Assembly: GCA_903813345.2 (NCBI GenBank)
Contig: CAIIXF020000002.1
Location: 17,431,467-17,495,466 of the forward strand
DNA length: 64,000 nucleotides
DNA from: Owenia fusiformis
Lineage: Eukaryota > Annelida > Polychaeta > Sabellida > Oweniidae
Direction: 5' to 3'
Below the pieces are notes generated by a model, which ran no database searches, was not told the origin of the DNA, and saw nothing but the letters and a program-made list of their open reading frames with translations. The translations under genes and the position numbers were made by a program. Shown here piece by piece: positions 1 through 12,300 of this stretch (position 1 is the stretch's first letter; every line of letters begins with the position of its first letter).

Positions 1-289
1 GACTTCTAACATAGACCAATCGCTACCATGACAGGACACGGGTATGATGGCACGCATCTTTGCGTACGAGTGCGCGATCAGCGTTTTATATTTGTAGATC
101 AAGCTTCGCAAGAACTTGTAGGCTACGTGAATGTGTTGAAATATGATCCTTCAGTGATTTTCCCATAGTACTATTTAATTGCTTGATTGAGTAAAGCAGT
201 TGTAATTAGGGGAACAGTCAAATTACACGTTCACGTGCTACTTTTCTTAAAAACGTGTAGCTTTAACCTCCCTTCTGTTCTGTTTTTAG

Positions 290-380
290 GCTATTGTGAT
301 GGAAGTATGACATATCTCTATGCATACGATTATAAATTAACCATCAGCTCACCAGGTTATCCCAATGCCGCCTATCCCGG
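290..380 (+). CDS. CUB protein exon a (N-terminal half of CUB domain)
   Basis: A pyrimidine-rich tract ending TTTTTAG precedes base 290, and the donor GTAAGT follows base 380. The exon reads YCDGSMTYLYAYDYKLTISS then PGYPNAAYPG, the typical CUB opening with the first disulfide cysteine. It enters needing one base from an upstream exon and leaves with two bases of a glycine codon (GG), completed by the A at 11649. Confidence 0.85.
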
Positions 381-3300
381 GTAAGTTGCATTTAATATTT
401 ACAGGGAGGACCAAAAAATGATGTTTTTATTTTGCTAAAAACATTTACGATGCGTAGATTTCGATAATATTATTGAAGGGAATCGATCCCAAAATAGCGT
501 ATTTATGATTGTTAACAGTTAATGTTTTTACAGTGTTTTTAGTTTAGCCCCATATTACTCCAGTAAAACATCAAAAATTAATAAAAATTGCAGTACTTAT
601 TAAACCTAGTGCAACAAATGCATATTGTAAATTCTGAATATCAAAGAATCAGATTACTCAGATTCTTCAGAAAATTTAAAATCTACAAACCTTATTTCCT
701 GATTTCTCAGATTTAACTTTCTCAGTTTTTACGGAAAATGCAAATTCTTAATAACCAGGAATCAGATTTCTCAGATTCAACAGATTCTACAGTTTTTACA
801 GAAAATGTAGATTCTGCACATCCCGAAATCAGATTCAAAGGGTTCTACTTCTTAATTCAACAAGATATCAGATTTGTCAGATTCAACAGATTCAACAGAT
901 TCTACAGTTATTTACAGAATCTGAATATTCTGCACATCCCTAAATCAGATTTCTCAGATACAACAGATTCTTCAGTTTTAACAGAAAATGTAGATTCTGA
1001 ATAACCAAGAATCAGATTTGTCAGATTTCGAGATTCTACAGTTTTTACAGAAAATGTAAATTCTGAATATCTAAGAATCAGATTTCTCAGATTCAACAGA
1101 TTCTTCAGAAAATGCAAAATCTGCATCCAATGATCATTTACATCGTCTGACCATGGACAACAAAAGTAATGTTAAGTAAGAGAAATTTTTTTCATTATCA
1201 TTGTTCATTAAAAGTGTAATCAAGATATTCAGAAAAAATTGTTAAATCTGTTGAATTTGATTCTGTGATTTACAGAATCTACATTTTCTGTAAAAACTAA
1301 AGAATCTATCGAATCTGAGAAATCTGATTTGTGTATGTGCAGAATATTCATTTTCTGTAAAAGCTGAAGAATCTCTTGAATCTGAGAAATCTGATTTGTG
1401 TATGTGCAGAATATTCATTTTCTGTAAAAACTGAAGAATATGTTGAATCAGAGGAATCTGATTTTGGGATGTACAGAATATTCATTTCTTTAAAAACAGA
1501 AGAATCTTTTGAATCAGAGGAATCTGATTTTGGGATGTATAGAATATTAATTTTCTGTAAAAACTTAAGCATATGTTGAATCTGACTAATCTGATTCTTT
1601 GTTCTACAGAATCTACATTTTCTGTAACAACTGAAGAATCTGTTGAATCTGAGAATTCTGATTTTGGGATGTGCAGAATATTCATTTTCTGTAAAAACTG
1701 TAGAATCTGTTGAATCAGAGGAATCTGATTTTGGGATGTACAGAATGAATTCATTTTCTGTAAAAACTGAAAAATATGTTGAATCTGAGAAATCTGATCC
1801 TTAGATGTTCAGAATTTATATTTTTTGTAAAAGGTATGGAATCTGTTAAATCTGACAAACCTGATTCTTGGTTATTCAGAATCTACATTTCTGTAAAAAC
1901 TGTAGAATCTTTTGAATCTAAGAATTCTGATTTTGGGATGTGCAGAATATTCATTTTCTGTAAAAACTGAAGAATCTGTTGAATCTGAAGACTCTGATTT
2001 TGGGATGTACAGAATATTCATCTTCTGTAAAAACTGAAGAATCTGTTGCATCTGAAAAATCTGATTTGAGGATGTGCAGGATATTCATTTTCTGTAAAAA
2101 CTGAAGAATCTGTTGATCTGATAAATTAGATTCTTGGATGTGCAGAATGTTCATTTTCTGTAAAAACTGAACAATCTGTTGAATCAGAGGATTATGATTT
2201 CGAGATGTACAGAATATTCATTTTCTGTAAAGACTGAAGAATCTGTTGATCTGATAAATCAGATTCTTGGATGTGCAGAATATTCATTTTCTGTAAAAAC
2301 TGAACAATCTATTGAATCAGAGGATTATGATTTTGGTTTGTACAGGATATTCATTTTCTGTAAAGACTGAAGAATCTATTGAATCAGAGGATTATGATTT
2401 TGGTTTGTACAGGATATTCATTTTCTGTAAAGACTGAAGAACCTGTTGATCTGATAAATCAGATTCTTGGATGTGCAGAATATTCATTTTTCTGTAAAAA
2501 CTAAAGAATCTATTGAATCAGAGGATTATGATTTTGGTTTGTACAGGATATTCATTTTCTGTAAAGACTGAAGAACCTGTTGATCTGATAAATCAGATTC
2601 TTGGATGTGCAGAATATTCATTTTTCTGTAAAAACTAAAGAATCTATTGAATCAGAGGAATCCGATATTGAGATGTAAAGAATATTCAATATCTGTAAAG
2701 ACTGAAGAATCTGTTGCATCTGAGAAATCTGATTTGAGGATTCATTGGGGATGTGCAGAATATTATTTTTTTTAAAACTGAAGAATCTGTTGATCTGATA
2801 AATCAGATTCTTGGATGTGCAGATTATTCATTTTCTGTAAAAACTAAAGAATCTGTTGAATCTGAAGACTCTGATTTTGGTTTGTACAGAATATTCATTT
2901 TCTGTAAAAACTGAAGAATCTGTTGAATTTAGGAATCTGTTTTTCGAAAGTGCAGAATCCTCAAATTCGGTAAAAACTGTATAATCTGTTAAATCTGAGA
3001 AATCTGATTTTGGGATGTGCATAATATTCATTTTCTGTAATAACTGAAAAATCTGTTGAATCTGAGAAAACCGATTTTGGGATGTACATAATTTTAATTT
3101 TCTTTAAAAATGTAGATCTGAGAATTCTGATCCTGTGATAATCAGTATTTTCAGATTCTGTAAAAACTAAAGAACCTGTATGACAGAATTTTCAGATTTT
3201 TAAAAACTGAAAACAGAGCCATACTGGACAATGCTGAAAATCTAAGTAGTGGAAAACATGTAAAAATCGCTATTTGTACCCTCTGGTCTTATTTTATAAG

Positions 3301-6300
3301 GGGGTACTATGATAAGCATTTATATTTTCTGTTGAGTGCCTCCAATCACATCAATTTTCACGGGGATTATGCATCCATAGATAGTTAGTTTTCATAAAAG
3401 GTTTGAGCTTGATTGGTCAATTGGTTACCATGGCAATACAATTGCAAAATATTGTAAATATTAAGGATAAATCTATTGTTTCTCTCTGGTTGTCATTTTA
3501 ATAGCATCTTTCTGTTTCACCTGAAACATGCTCTGATATTATGAGGCATATTCTGTGATCTGAACACATCAGATAGGAAGAGTGCGTAACATTAGAGAGA
3601 TTTCGCACATAAGTGAAAGTACAACTTATACGTATACGTATACTTTAAAGGGTTATGTCGAACTATTATATTTACTAAAATCAATTTTAAATTGTAACAT
3701 AACTATTCCCGTTATAGAAAAGCTCCATCAACAAGAGAATGTGGATGCACTGTCATCTGCACGTGTAGATTATGTACATTATAATTAAATGCTTGCTTCC
3801 GTGTCCTTGTAGTTGTAGTGTATTATAAACAAGATCCTTCAAAGTGAGTCATGATTCTTTAAAGTGAGTCATTACATAAACAAGTTGAATATTTCAATGT
3901 TTTCATGATCAGTATAAGTTCACTGAACTTACAAAACGGTATATTTACGTAGATGATAACGTATACAGTTGGATCTCCGTATAAAGATTTGCCTACATGT
4001 ATGTGGAACAATTGACCGAAAGCATTTTTTGAAATTAATTGGCTGAGTGGGAACAGTATCCAATCAAATACTTTAACCATCAATTTGAAACACCAATCAA
4101 ACCAGTAGGTTCTAGCAATTCCTGGAAACGACCCATTCAGTAGCTCAACAAATGACATACAGGGTGTTTCATAACGAGCATCTCCAAAAAGTCAATTTGA
4201 GAAGAGATGGGTCTATAAGATATGTACTATATATGAGCCTATTTTATTCTAGACAAACACATTTGGATCAACTAAACATGCTACAACTCAAAAGTAGTAC
4301 CACGATAGCGAAATCTCTCTATTATCTCATGATTACGTAATCGTTTCTTTTGTGTGCAATTACGCAATTAGATAGCCGTCTCCCCATGCCAAAAATTGTA
4401 AATATGTTATATTTCATCTGATAAAATCTATAAAAACGTACACATGTTCTTTGGATATAAAGTGTGTCATTAAGTGTGATAGTTATCAGGGCTAAGAAGA
4501 AATTATGATATGTCATGGTTTATCAGGATGATTTTTGGCTATTTTTGCAAAACATCAGAGCGTATTGCAAAACTAGATATTTATGTGATCATTGTGAATT
4601 CTCTCTGTCTCTCTCTATGGTTTCAATGATTTTTGTGGTAATTATTCACTTGTTAATACTGTATAGAAATAGCCAAAAGTTGCCGTTTGCCAATCTACTT
4701 GGAAATGTATTAATCATGAGACGAGAACTTAGTATTTCCTTGCCATATTACATTAGATATAATACCAATTGCATTCAGCTCCGAATCATTAATATAGCAT
4801 GCATCCAAAATTTCCATCATTCTTGAAAATATGGCAATATATTGCAGGACTAATATGCAGATCACTATTATGCATATTAACATACATGTCTTATGTAAAT
4901 AATGCTAGTATAGCAGAAATATGGCAATACATACAATATGTCATCATTAATATCAAAAACATTTCAAAATTACCTAAACATTGGTTGAAAAAAATATAAT
5001 TATGACATCACAATAAATATGCAAATTAGCAAATTGACATTTCTTGTTAATTATGAACAGGAGGCCTAAATAGCTTAATTTTGGTATATATATATCATTA
5101 AAATCGGACCAAGAACATTTGTACTATGTTCAAAAATATGATTTGCTAAATTTTAAATGTTGCCATGGAAACGGCTGTTTTTAGCATTTTTCAAAGCTTC
5201 CAGCCAATTTATTTCGAACTCAAAAGATGAAATTTAGTTATGTCTACCAATACATTTCAATTTGCATATTTTCTTGTTTATAAACAAGGGGACATCAATA
5301 GCTTCAATTTGATATATCGCTGTTCAAGAGCCAAAGTGTTCTATGTCACTTTTTGGACAAAATGAGATAAATGTGGATTCCCCTTAATTTGACGATGCTC
5401 TTTCCATCTAGCATGGTCTCAAGTGTGAAATATAGCTGTAAACATGTGATTTTCAGTATTCAATTGTTCTATGTCTGAAAAAACAGTTATCCCAAATGAA
5501 TTAAATTATCCTATGTCAAGATCTCAGAAAACTGTAAAAGTTGATTAATTAAATTTGTTCTATCTCATCCAGCAAAAGGGGGAGTAGCAGAGAAAACAAA
5601 CAAAATTGAAAAAGAGAGTGTAGAAAGATGAGTGATTTAACAGAACTGAACGTACCACACAGAGATTTTGATCTTAAAACATAGAATGACATCTACAAGA
5701 AGAATTAACTTGTAATTTACTTAATTTTTTAATAATGAAAGGACCCACGGTCCTGTGCTCACACAGTTTGGAACCTTCAGAGGAATGTATATCCTGACTT
5801 TCAAACCAAAATATTGATTTGGATTTGTAGTCTCGAACTTTGAGAAACTTAGATAGCACAGTTGTGTGACCCTAGTTTGATGACCTTTGACCTTGAAAAT
5901 TTTACTTAGTCAGAGCTCAGTAAGGTCTTTTGTGATTAAGCTGACCAAAATTTACAACAAATTTTGACCTTTCGAAGGTCACTGAAGGTCAAGTAAAGGT
6001 CAAATCCTAAAACTAATGTCAGATTTGAACACCTGGCAACTTGTAGATGATTTTCAAAAAAGAATTTGGTCAAATTGAATCAAGTTGAAAAATAACTTAT
6101 TTTACTGTTTTTTGACGTCAAATATCTCAAAAACGGTAAAAATTTGATGCTTACATATATTAAGCAATATGTAGGGTATGCTTAAATCTAGTAATAATGT
6201 AATTCATTGCAAGAAATGATCAAGTATAAGGCAAACTTTGAGAAACTTGTCAATCACAAAACCTGCCATTGACTTTATACATGAGAAAGTTTCCTGAAAA

Positions 6301-9300
6301 TGAATAAGTCCTACTTTTTGTCAAATTTTATAGAGTAAACACCAAAAACTGTAATTCCAAGAGCTTTGAAATCTTCAGAGGACATAAGCTGCATATAAAG
6401 CAACTACTGCAAGTTATTTGAAAGTTCTTCTTCAACAAAGTGTCTAGTATTTACCAAAAATTTGACTTTTTGACGTCAAAATCAGCAATTTCTCGGAAAC
6501 CGGGCGAACTTGGGAAATGGCAATGATAGGTCAAATAGGCATTATGGATATGCATAAAATGAATGTGGTTATGACTCAATCTGAATAGCAGTTTTTAATT
6601 TGTGCGGCCAATGTTGGCAGACGAACGGACCAACGGACGGACGGATCAACGGGCGGACGGACCAACGGACGGATGCCTGGTCGCTCCATAGGCTCACTGT
6701 GTGAGCCAAAAATTACTTGTACGACATAATGTTAATTAAGTGTGATATAACTTACCAAATACATAACGTACCAAAAGAGATCTTTAACTTAGGACATAAA
6801 GTGAAAACAACAAAAAAATTACTTGTAATTTACTTAATTTAAAAAAACTTTACTTGTAAGACATAAAAATGACAGATAGCTGGAGTAGTTGATGAAGTCT
6901 CAGATATTGATAATGATATCTTAAAGTCTTCTAATTAATGATATCTTTTATTTTTCAACATAAAGTCTAATATCTATGTGTGTTTTTTCTCAGAGTACTG
7001 TTTATTTTGTATTTTAGATTGTAATCTTACGTAACTGTGTGAACGAAATTATTGATAATGTAAAAGTAGGAAAAAGTTACAATAAAAACATTGAAAACTC
7101 AAGCACAAATGAAAGAAAAATGAGCAGACAGCTTGGGATGGACAATCGCTTCCAAGGAACTTTGCAGCAAACGAGGGAGTAGCAGAGAAAACAAAAAAAG
7201 TAAAAGACAAAAGAGGATGCGAAGAAAGTGTAGAAAAATTAGTGATTTAATAGAAATGAATGTACCAAACAGAGATTTTTAACTTAGATCATAAAATGAC
7301 AACCACAAGAAGACATAATGTTAATTTAGTGTGATAATATAACTGAGCAATAAAAATGACAAGTTGCTGATGTAATTGATGATGTCCCAGATAATGATAT
7401 TTTATATATAAAATGATATCTTTTATTTTGTATTTTAGATTGTAATTTTACATTGTCTGAACCAAATTATGGTGTCATAAAATGTTCAAATTGTGTAATT
7501 GTTCTATCTCAATTCCCATTTGTCCTAAGTCAGCTTTTCTAAAAAAAAATGACTCAAATTGTTCTATCTCCACTTGTCATGTTTTTAAAAAACATACTTA
7601 AACTAATCAAATAATTCCCATTTTTTTGCCATATCAGAGATCATATTAATATAAATCAGTTGTAGAAACATCAAAAAGCTGGGTTCCATACAAAAAAAGT
7701 TATTAAGTATCAAACTTTAAAACTTGATTTCCCAAAAGTCATGTTTTTTGAAATAGAACACTTTGGCTCTTGAACAGCGATATCATTAGAATTGGACAGA
7801 TAACAGGCGTTCTATGATCCAAAAGGTGATTTCTGATTTATTGATTATATTTTAAATGGTTGCTATGGAAACGGGTGTTTTTGCAATTTTTGCCCCAAAT
7901 TCAAACTTAGGTACAGGTGGATTTGAAATGCTGAAGTCCTTAGCTTTACAACGATACCTCATTTGTCCTTTTCCCCTTCGTGTATATTAATCACAATTTT
8001 CAGACCTCCATTCTACTAGCCTATAATTTATGTATTAAAACACAGTCACTAGACTTTTTAAATGGTATCGTGTTTTTATGTCGACAATCCCCAAATGATC
8101 CCATTTATTATTGTGACACTACCAAAGGATCCATTTATCATACATCACTATACCAAGTCTACTGAAATCGGTGTTCGTATTTGGTACTTTCAAAACACAG
8201 CAATCGGCGTCAATTAAACTTGGGTCATCTAACTGAAACGCCTCGTAGTATTTTTTCTTTTTAGTGTTGAAGAACTCGACCTGACCAGCGTTCTCTGGAA
8301 TACCTTTCCTATTACGTCCACCGAAAAGAAATATGTTCTTGCCGAGAAAGACGCCCCCGGCGTTGCTCCTATTATGCATGATATGCGGGTGCATTGTATT
8401 CCAAGGCCCTATCTCAGTATTGTCCTTTAAATCATAGTCAAACGTCCATGTGGTGTTATCATCTAATTCGACTCCTTCCTCTGTATCGATAGTCATCCCA
8501 CCGAGGATGTAAATTTTGTTTCTTTTGCTCCGTTTAGTTGACACCATAACGTGCTTTTGCCTGCACGCTGGTAGACCTTTGTTGACAAGGGGAACCCATG
8601 TGTCTAGATTCGGGTCGTATTCCCAGAAATCTTTTGTGCATAAATGTTTCGCGCTGCTGTAGCCTCCAGAGATTAAAAGCTTGCCTTGTGTACTACAGGA
8701 TGCGTGCCCCAACCTCGGTTTAGGCATCGGTTTCCTGAGGAACCATTGATCCAAGAGTGGGTTATAGCACTCAACAGAGTCAGTCACTTTACCTTTACCA
8801 ACCTGGAAGGAAGGGTACATTTAGATTGCTGACAATTGGATTTTGCGCTTATGCCTTGGTCACATTTGCTCCGATTTTCGCTACGGCGCCCGGCCGATTG
8901 AGTATTTTGTTCAAAATTGAATACAATATTGAACAAAACACTCAATCGGCCGGGCGCCGGCCGATGGATCGGTGCATATGTGACCCAGGCATTAATTAAG
9001 CTGTACTTAGCTGGGGGGAGGGGGGGTCTTTGTGATTGAACATGCCGTCGCCGTTCTCCCACGAGAGAGGGGGGGATTCAGGATACTGACAGGTAGAAAA
9101 AAGGGATGGAAGCGATGGGGGAAGAGAGAGGAAGGGAAAGAATATGGAAGGGAGAGAGGGAAAAGAGGAGGACAGTATGAGAGGGACAGACTGAGAGAGA
9201 AGAGATGAGAGAGGGGAGATTGAAGTGATCGGAAACACATTTCGTCGCAACCATAGGGAAAACAATTAAAAAAGCAAGAAAATAGTTTTGTGAATTAAAT

Positions 9301-12300
9301 AAACATGTGCAACGACATAATATGATTACAACAAAATGTTTTCATCGCTTTTCTACATATTCCCTTTGTTTTTATTGGACTATTTTAGAAACGCTCAGAT
9401 GAGAAACACATTGACTTCACGATATGTTTTGCACAAGAATAGGCTGTTTCGGGTGACATCAGATAAGATTAATCGAAGTGCATTCAAAATACGAACGCCG
9501 TGACATTCATACCTCTCCACCTGTGACAAACAGGCATCCATCGAGTACATCAACGGAGAACTTCGCTCTTGCTGTAGTCATAGGCGCCATATAATGCCAA
9601 GCATTCGTCATCGGATCGAAGCGCAGGGTCTGATCAATCATTTCCCCCGTGTCCCAGGTTTTCCCACCGATGACGTATAGGTAGTTCTCCATGACAACGG
9701 CCCTGTATCCCACCAAGTCTTTAAGTTTTGGAAAGATGAGATGCTCACATTTTGGAATAAGCCTACTCGTGCGGGAATCAACCGGGATGTACTGAACTTT
9801 TGAAGTTCCAGTCGTTTTGTTGAATAAAAGCACAAACTTTGCTAGTCCTTCCTTCTTGGGGGTATCGTCAAGGAAGTCCATGTTCCAGTTATGATTGAAT
9901 TGACCTTGGAATTCGTATGACCCGTATGTTGGGTCGTTTCCTTTCGAATCCAAAACTATGTAATATATACTATTAGCTATGCCTTTCACTGTGTGAATTC
10001 AGTATTTGTATCATCGAGGCATGCTTGTATTGGTCTCTTTTAAATTGATTACAAGACTGTCGCTTTTACAACAGTTTCTTCGTGCATTATTGAATCCTTG
10101 ATTTGCAGTTGCCTTCGATGAAATAAGGAACATATACATTAATTTAGGTGGTTGCTCGGATTAACGTGTAATCCATTTCGATATCTTACATAATCTTATT
10201 TTAAATATCGGTTTAAGCTTAGAATTGTATAATGGAATTCAATTTATAACCCGCCGAGTCCAATAAATGTTTTGATTCTGGCTATTCTTGGCAGAGGGTT
10301 TATTCGATCAGATTGTCTTTTTGAGATCGGATATAAATAAGCCCAAGTATGAGTATTTGATTTTACCATTTTCCTTTGGATATGCTAAGTGAATGTGGAC
10401 TTTTAATATAATCTACTATTAAGTTGTAAAATGGCAACAATTGATACGTTCGGTAACAAAAAACAGTCCTTTCTATTGTGTTGCTACTATGTACCTTAGA
10501 AGTGGGTTTTAAATACGTTATATGTCTTTAATTTCAACATTCACTTTGACAAAAGTTGCATGTGGGTTTTCTTCACATTGATTAAATACATACAATGATG
10601 AAAAATATGATTTTATGTTGAATGACAAATTTTTATTGAAACATTTTTGAATACTTTGATGAATTCGTGGTCGATCGTGTATGAGGCATTTCGCCCTAGA
10701 TTATGACAACGTACGTCCTAAAAACGTCATGAAGCCATGTCTTGGTTTTAATTGTTATGTATCTATCATGTTTGCAACCCAGCAGGAGAACCTGGATCCC
10801 TATTTCAAAATGTCAAATTTTGATAACCTCGACCCATTAATCTCTCGTATACAATGTCGACTAGAAATCCCCTAAAACCTCGAGAACAGTGCATAACGAA
10901 CTCCTCTTGAATACAGCATGCCATTGATTGTAATATATTCATAACATAATTGCAATTTTTGGGTCAACTAGACTGATATGTAATGGGTCACTAGGCATAT
11001 GGTGAGTCTATTGGTTATAGAAATTCCAAACCATTGTGAATTTAAAAATTAAGGGCTATTTAGGATGAGGATTTAATTAAAATTATAAAATATATAAAAT
11101 ACGTTTTCTTAAAGTTCTTCAATTTTGAATCTTCACCTTCAAAATACTCCGGGATGCCAACATTGACACTGTAATTCGATGTCTCAAAACTGGGTTGTGA
11201 TAAAAAAGCTAACCCTATTTGTCTGTTTGTCTAATTGCCATGCCAAGTTTAAATGTGTTTTCCGTTTTAGAGTCGGTCTTATGGTAAAAATTGCAGAAAA
11301 TTTAAAAGAAAAACAAAGGGCCAGTTATATTTCTTGTTTTCTCAACATTAAATGATGCCCAAAAAAGAATTAATATCTAAATTAAAATACTTCCCAGTTT
11401 TGCTATGGGTCAAGTTTACTATTGCTAACAAAACGCCGGCGTTAATTTCATCACGGTTTTTAGCAACAACTTTGTCATTTATCATTCACCAGTTGCATGT
11501 GAAAAGCTCAGAACATTTGCCCTGATGAATGTGTCTTAAAACTTCTATGTAAGATGTACTTATTTGCTATGCCTTTTTGCGATTTATCACAATACATATA
11601 TTTGTATCTAAGCTTGTTACAGACAGAATATGTTGTTTGTTATTTCAGAAACGCTCACTGCGAGTGGCAGATTGAAGCATATAATATTAAGAAACATGTT
11701 CAGATCCACATCGACGATTTTGACTTGGAGTACAACCCGGTCTGCAAAGATGGCGATCACCTTGAATTCCACGATGGTCAGTCTTCATTTCATTTTAACA
11801 CCCCCGTCTAGGGTCGTTCTGGAACCAAAAGTCTCCATAGGAGAGCTTGCAAGTAAACTAAGACGTTATTGCTTGATCCTCAATTTTGTTCCGGATTTTT
11901 TCGGATTCATGAATTTGGTAAAATCGCCAATTGAACATGTTTAACAAGTGGTCTGAAGGGGGATCCGGTTCCACTTCCAGGGGGACGTGTATCATTTGTT
12001 TTTAATTACTCATTTTTTCCTAAATTGTTTTTAACATCTTTCTTGCAATTTTAAACGGTACACCTATTCATTTATATTTCGTACAGGTTAACAGATGTTT
12101 GGAACAGTTGAACCAATATAGATCAAAATGGTTGGTCAACTTGATTGACGGTTGACGCGCTTGGGATTTTCATAAGGGATTATTGCCCTATATCGACCGA
12201 TTTTATTTTGTGCATATTTAATTTAAGGTCCCTATGATTTCTCGCCAATCCTGTACACCCTATGCGGTGCAAGAGCTAGTCTCCCTGTTACAACCATTAC

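Noticed and set aside
738-3031. Several open frames of 60-90 residues on both strands (Ser/Asp/Thr/Phe repeats)
   Set aside because: They translate the 67-bp tandem units; unit length is not a multiple of three and frames exist in both orientations.
630-3215. CRISPR array
   Set aside because: Repeats are directly adjacent without unique spacers, and the DNA is from a eukaryote with spliced genes.
8996-9265. Ser/Pro/Leu-rich minus-strand frames
   Set aside because: Caused by the homopurine tract in the Kelch intron.
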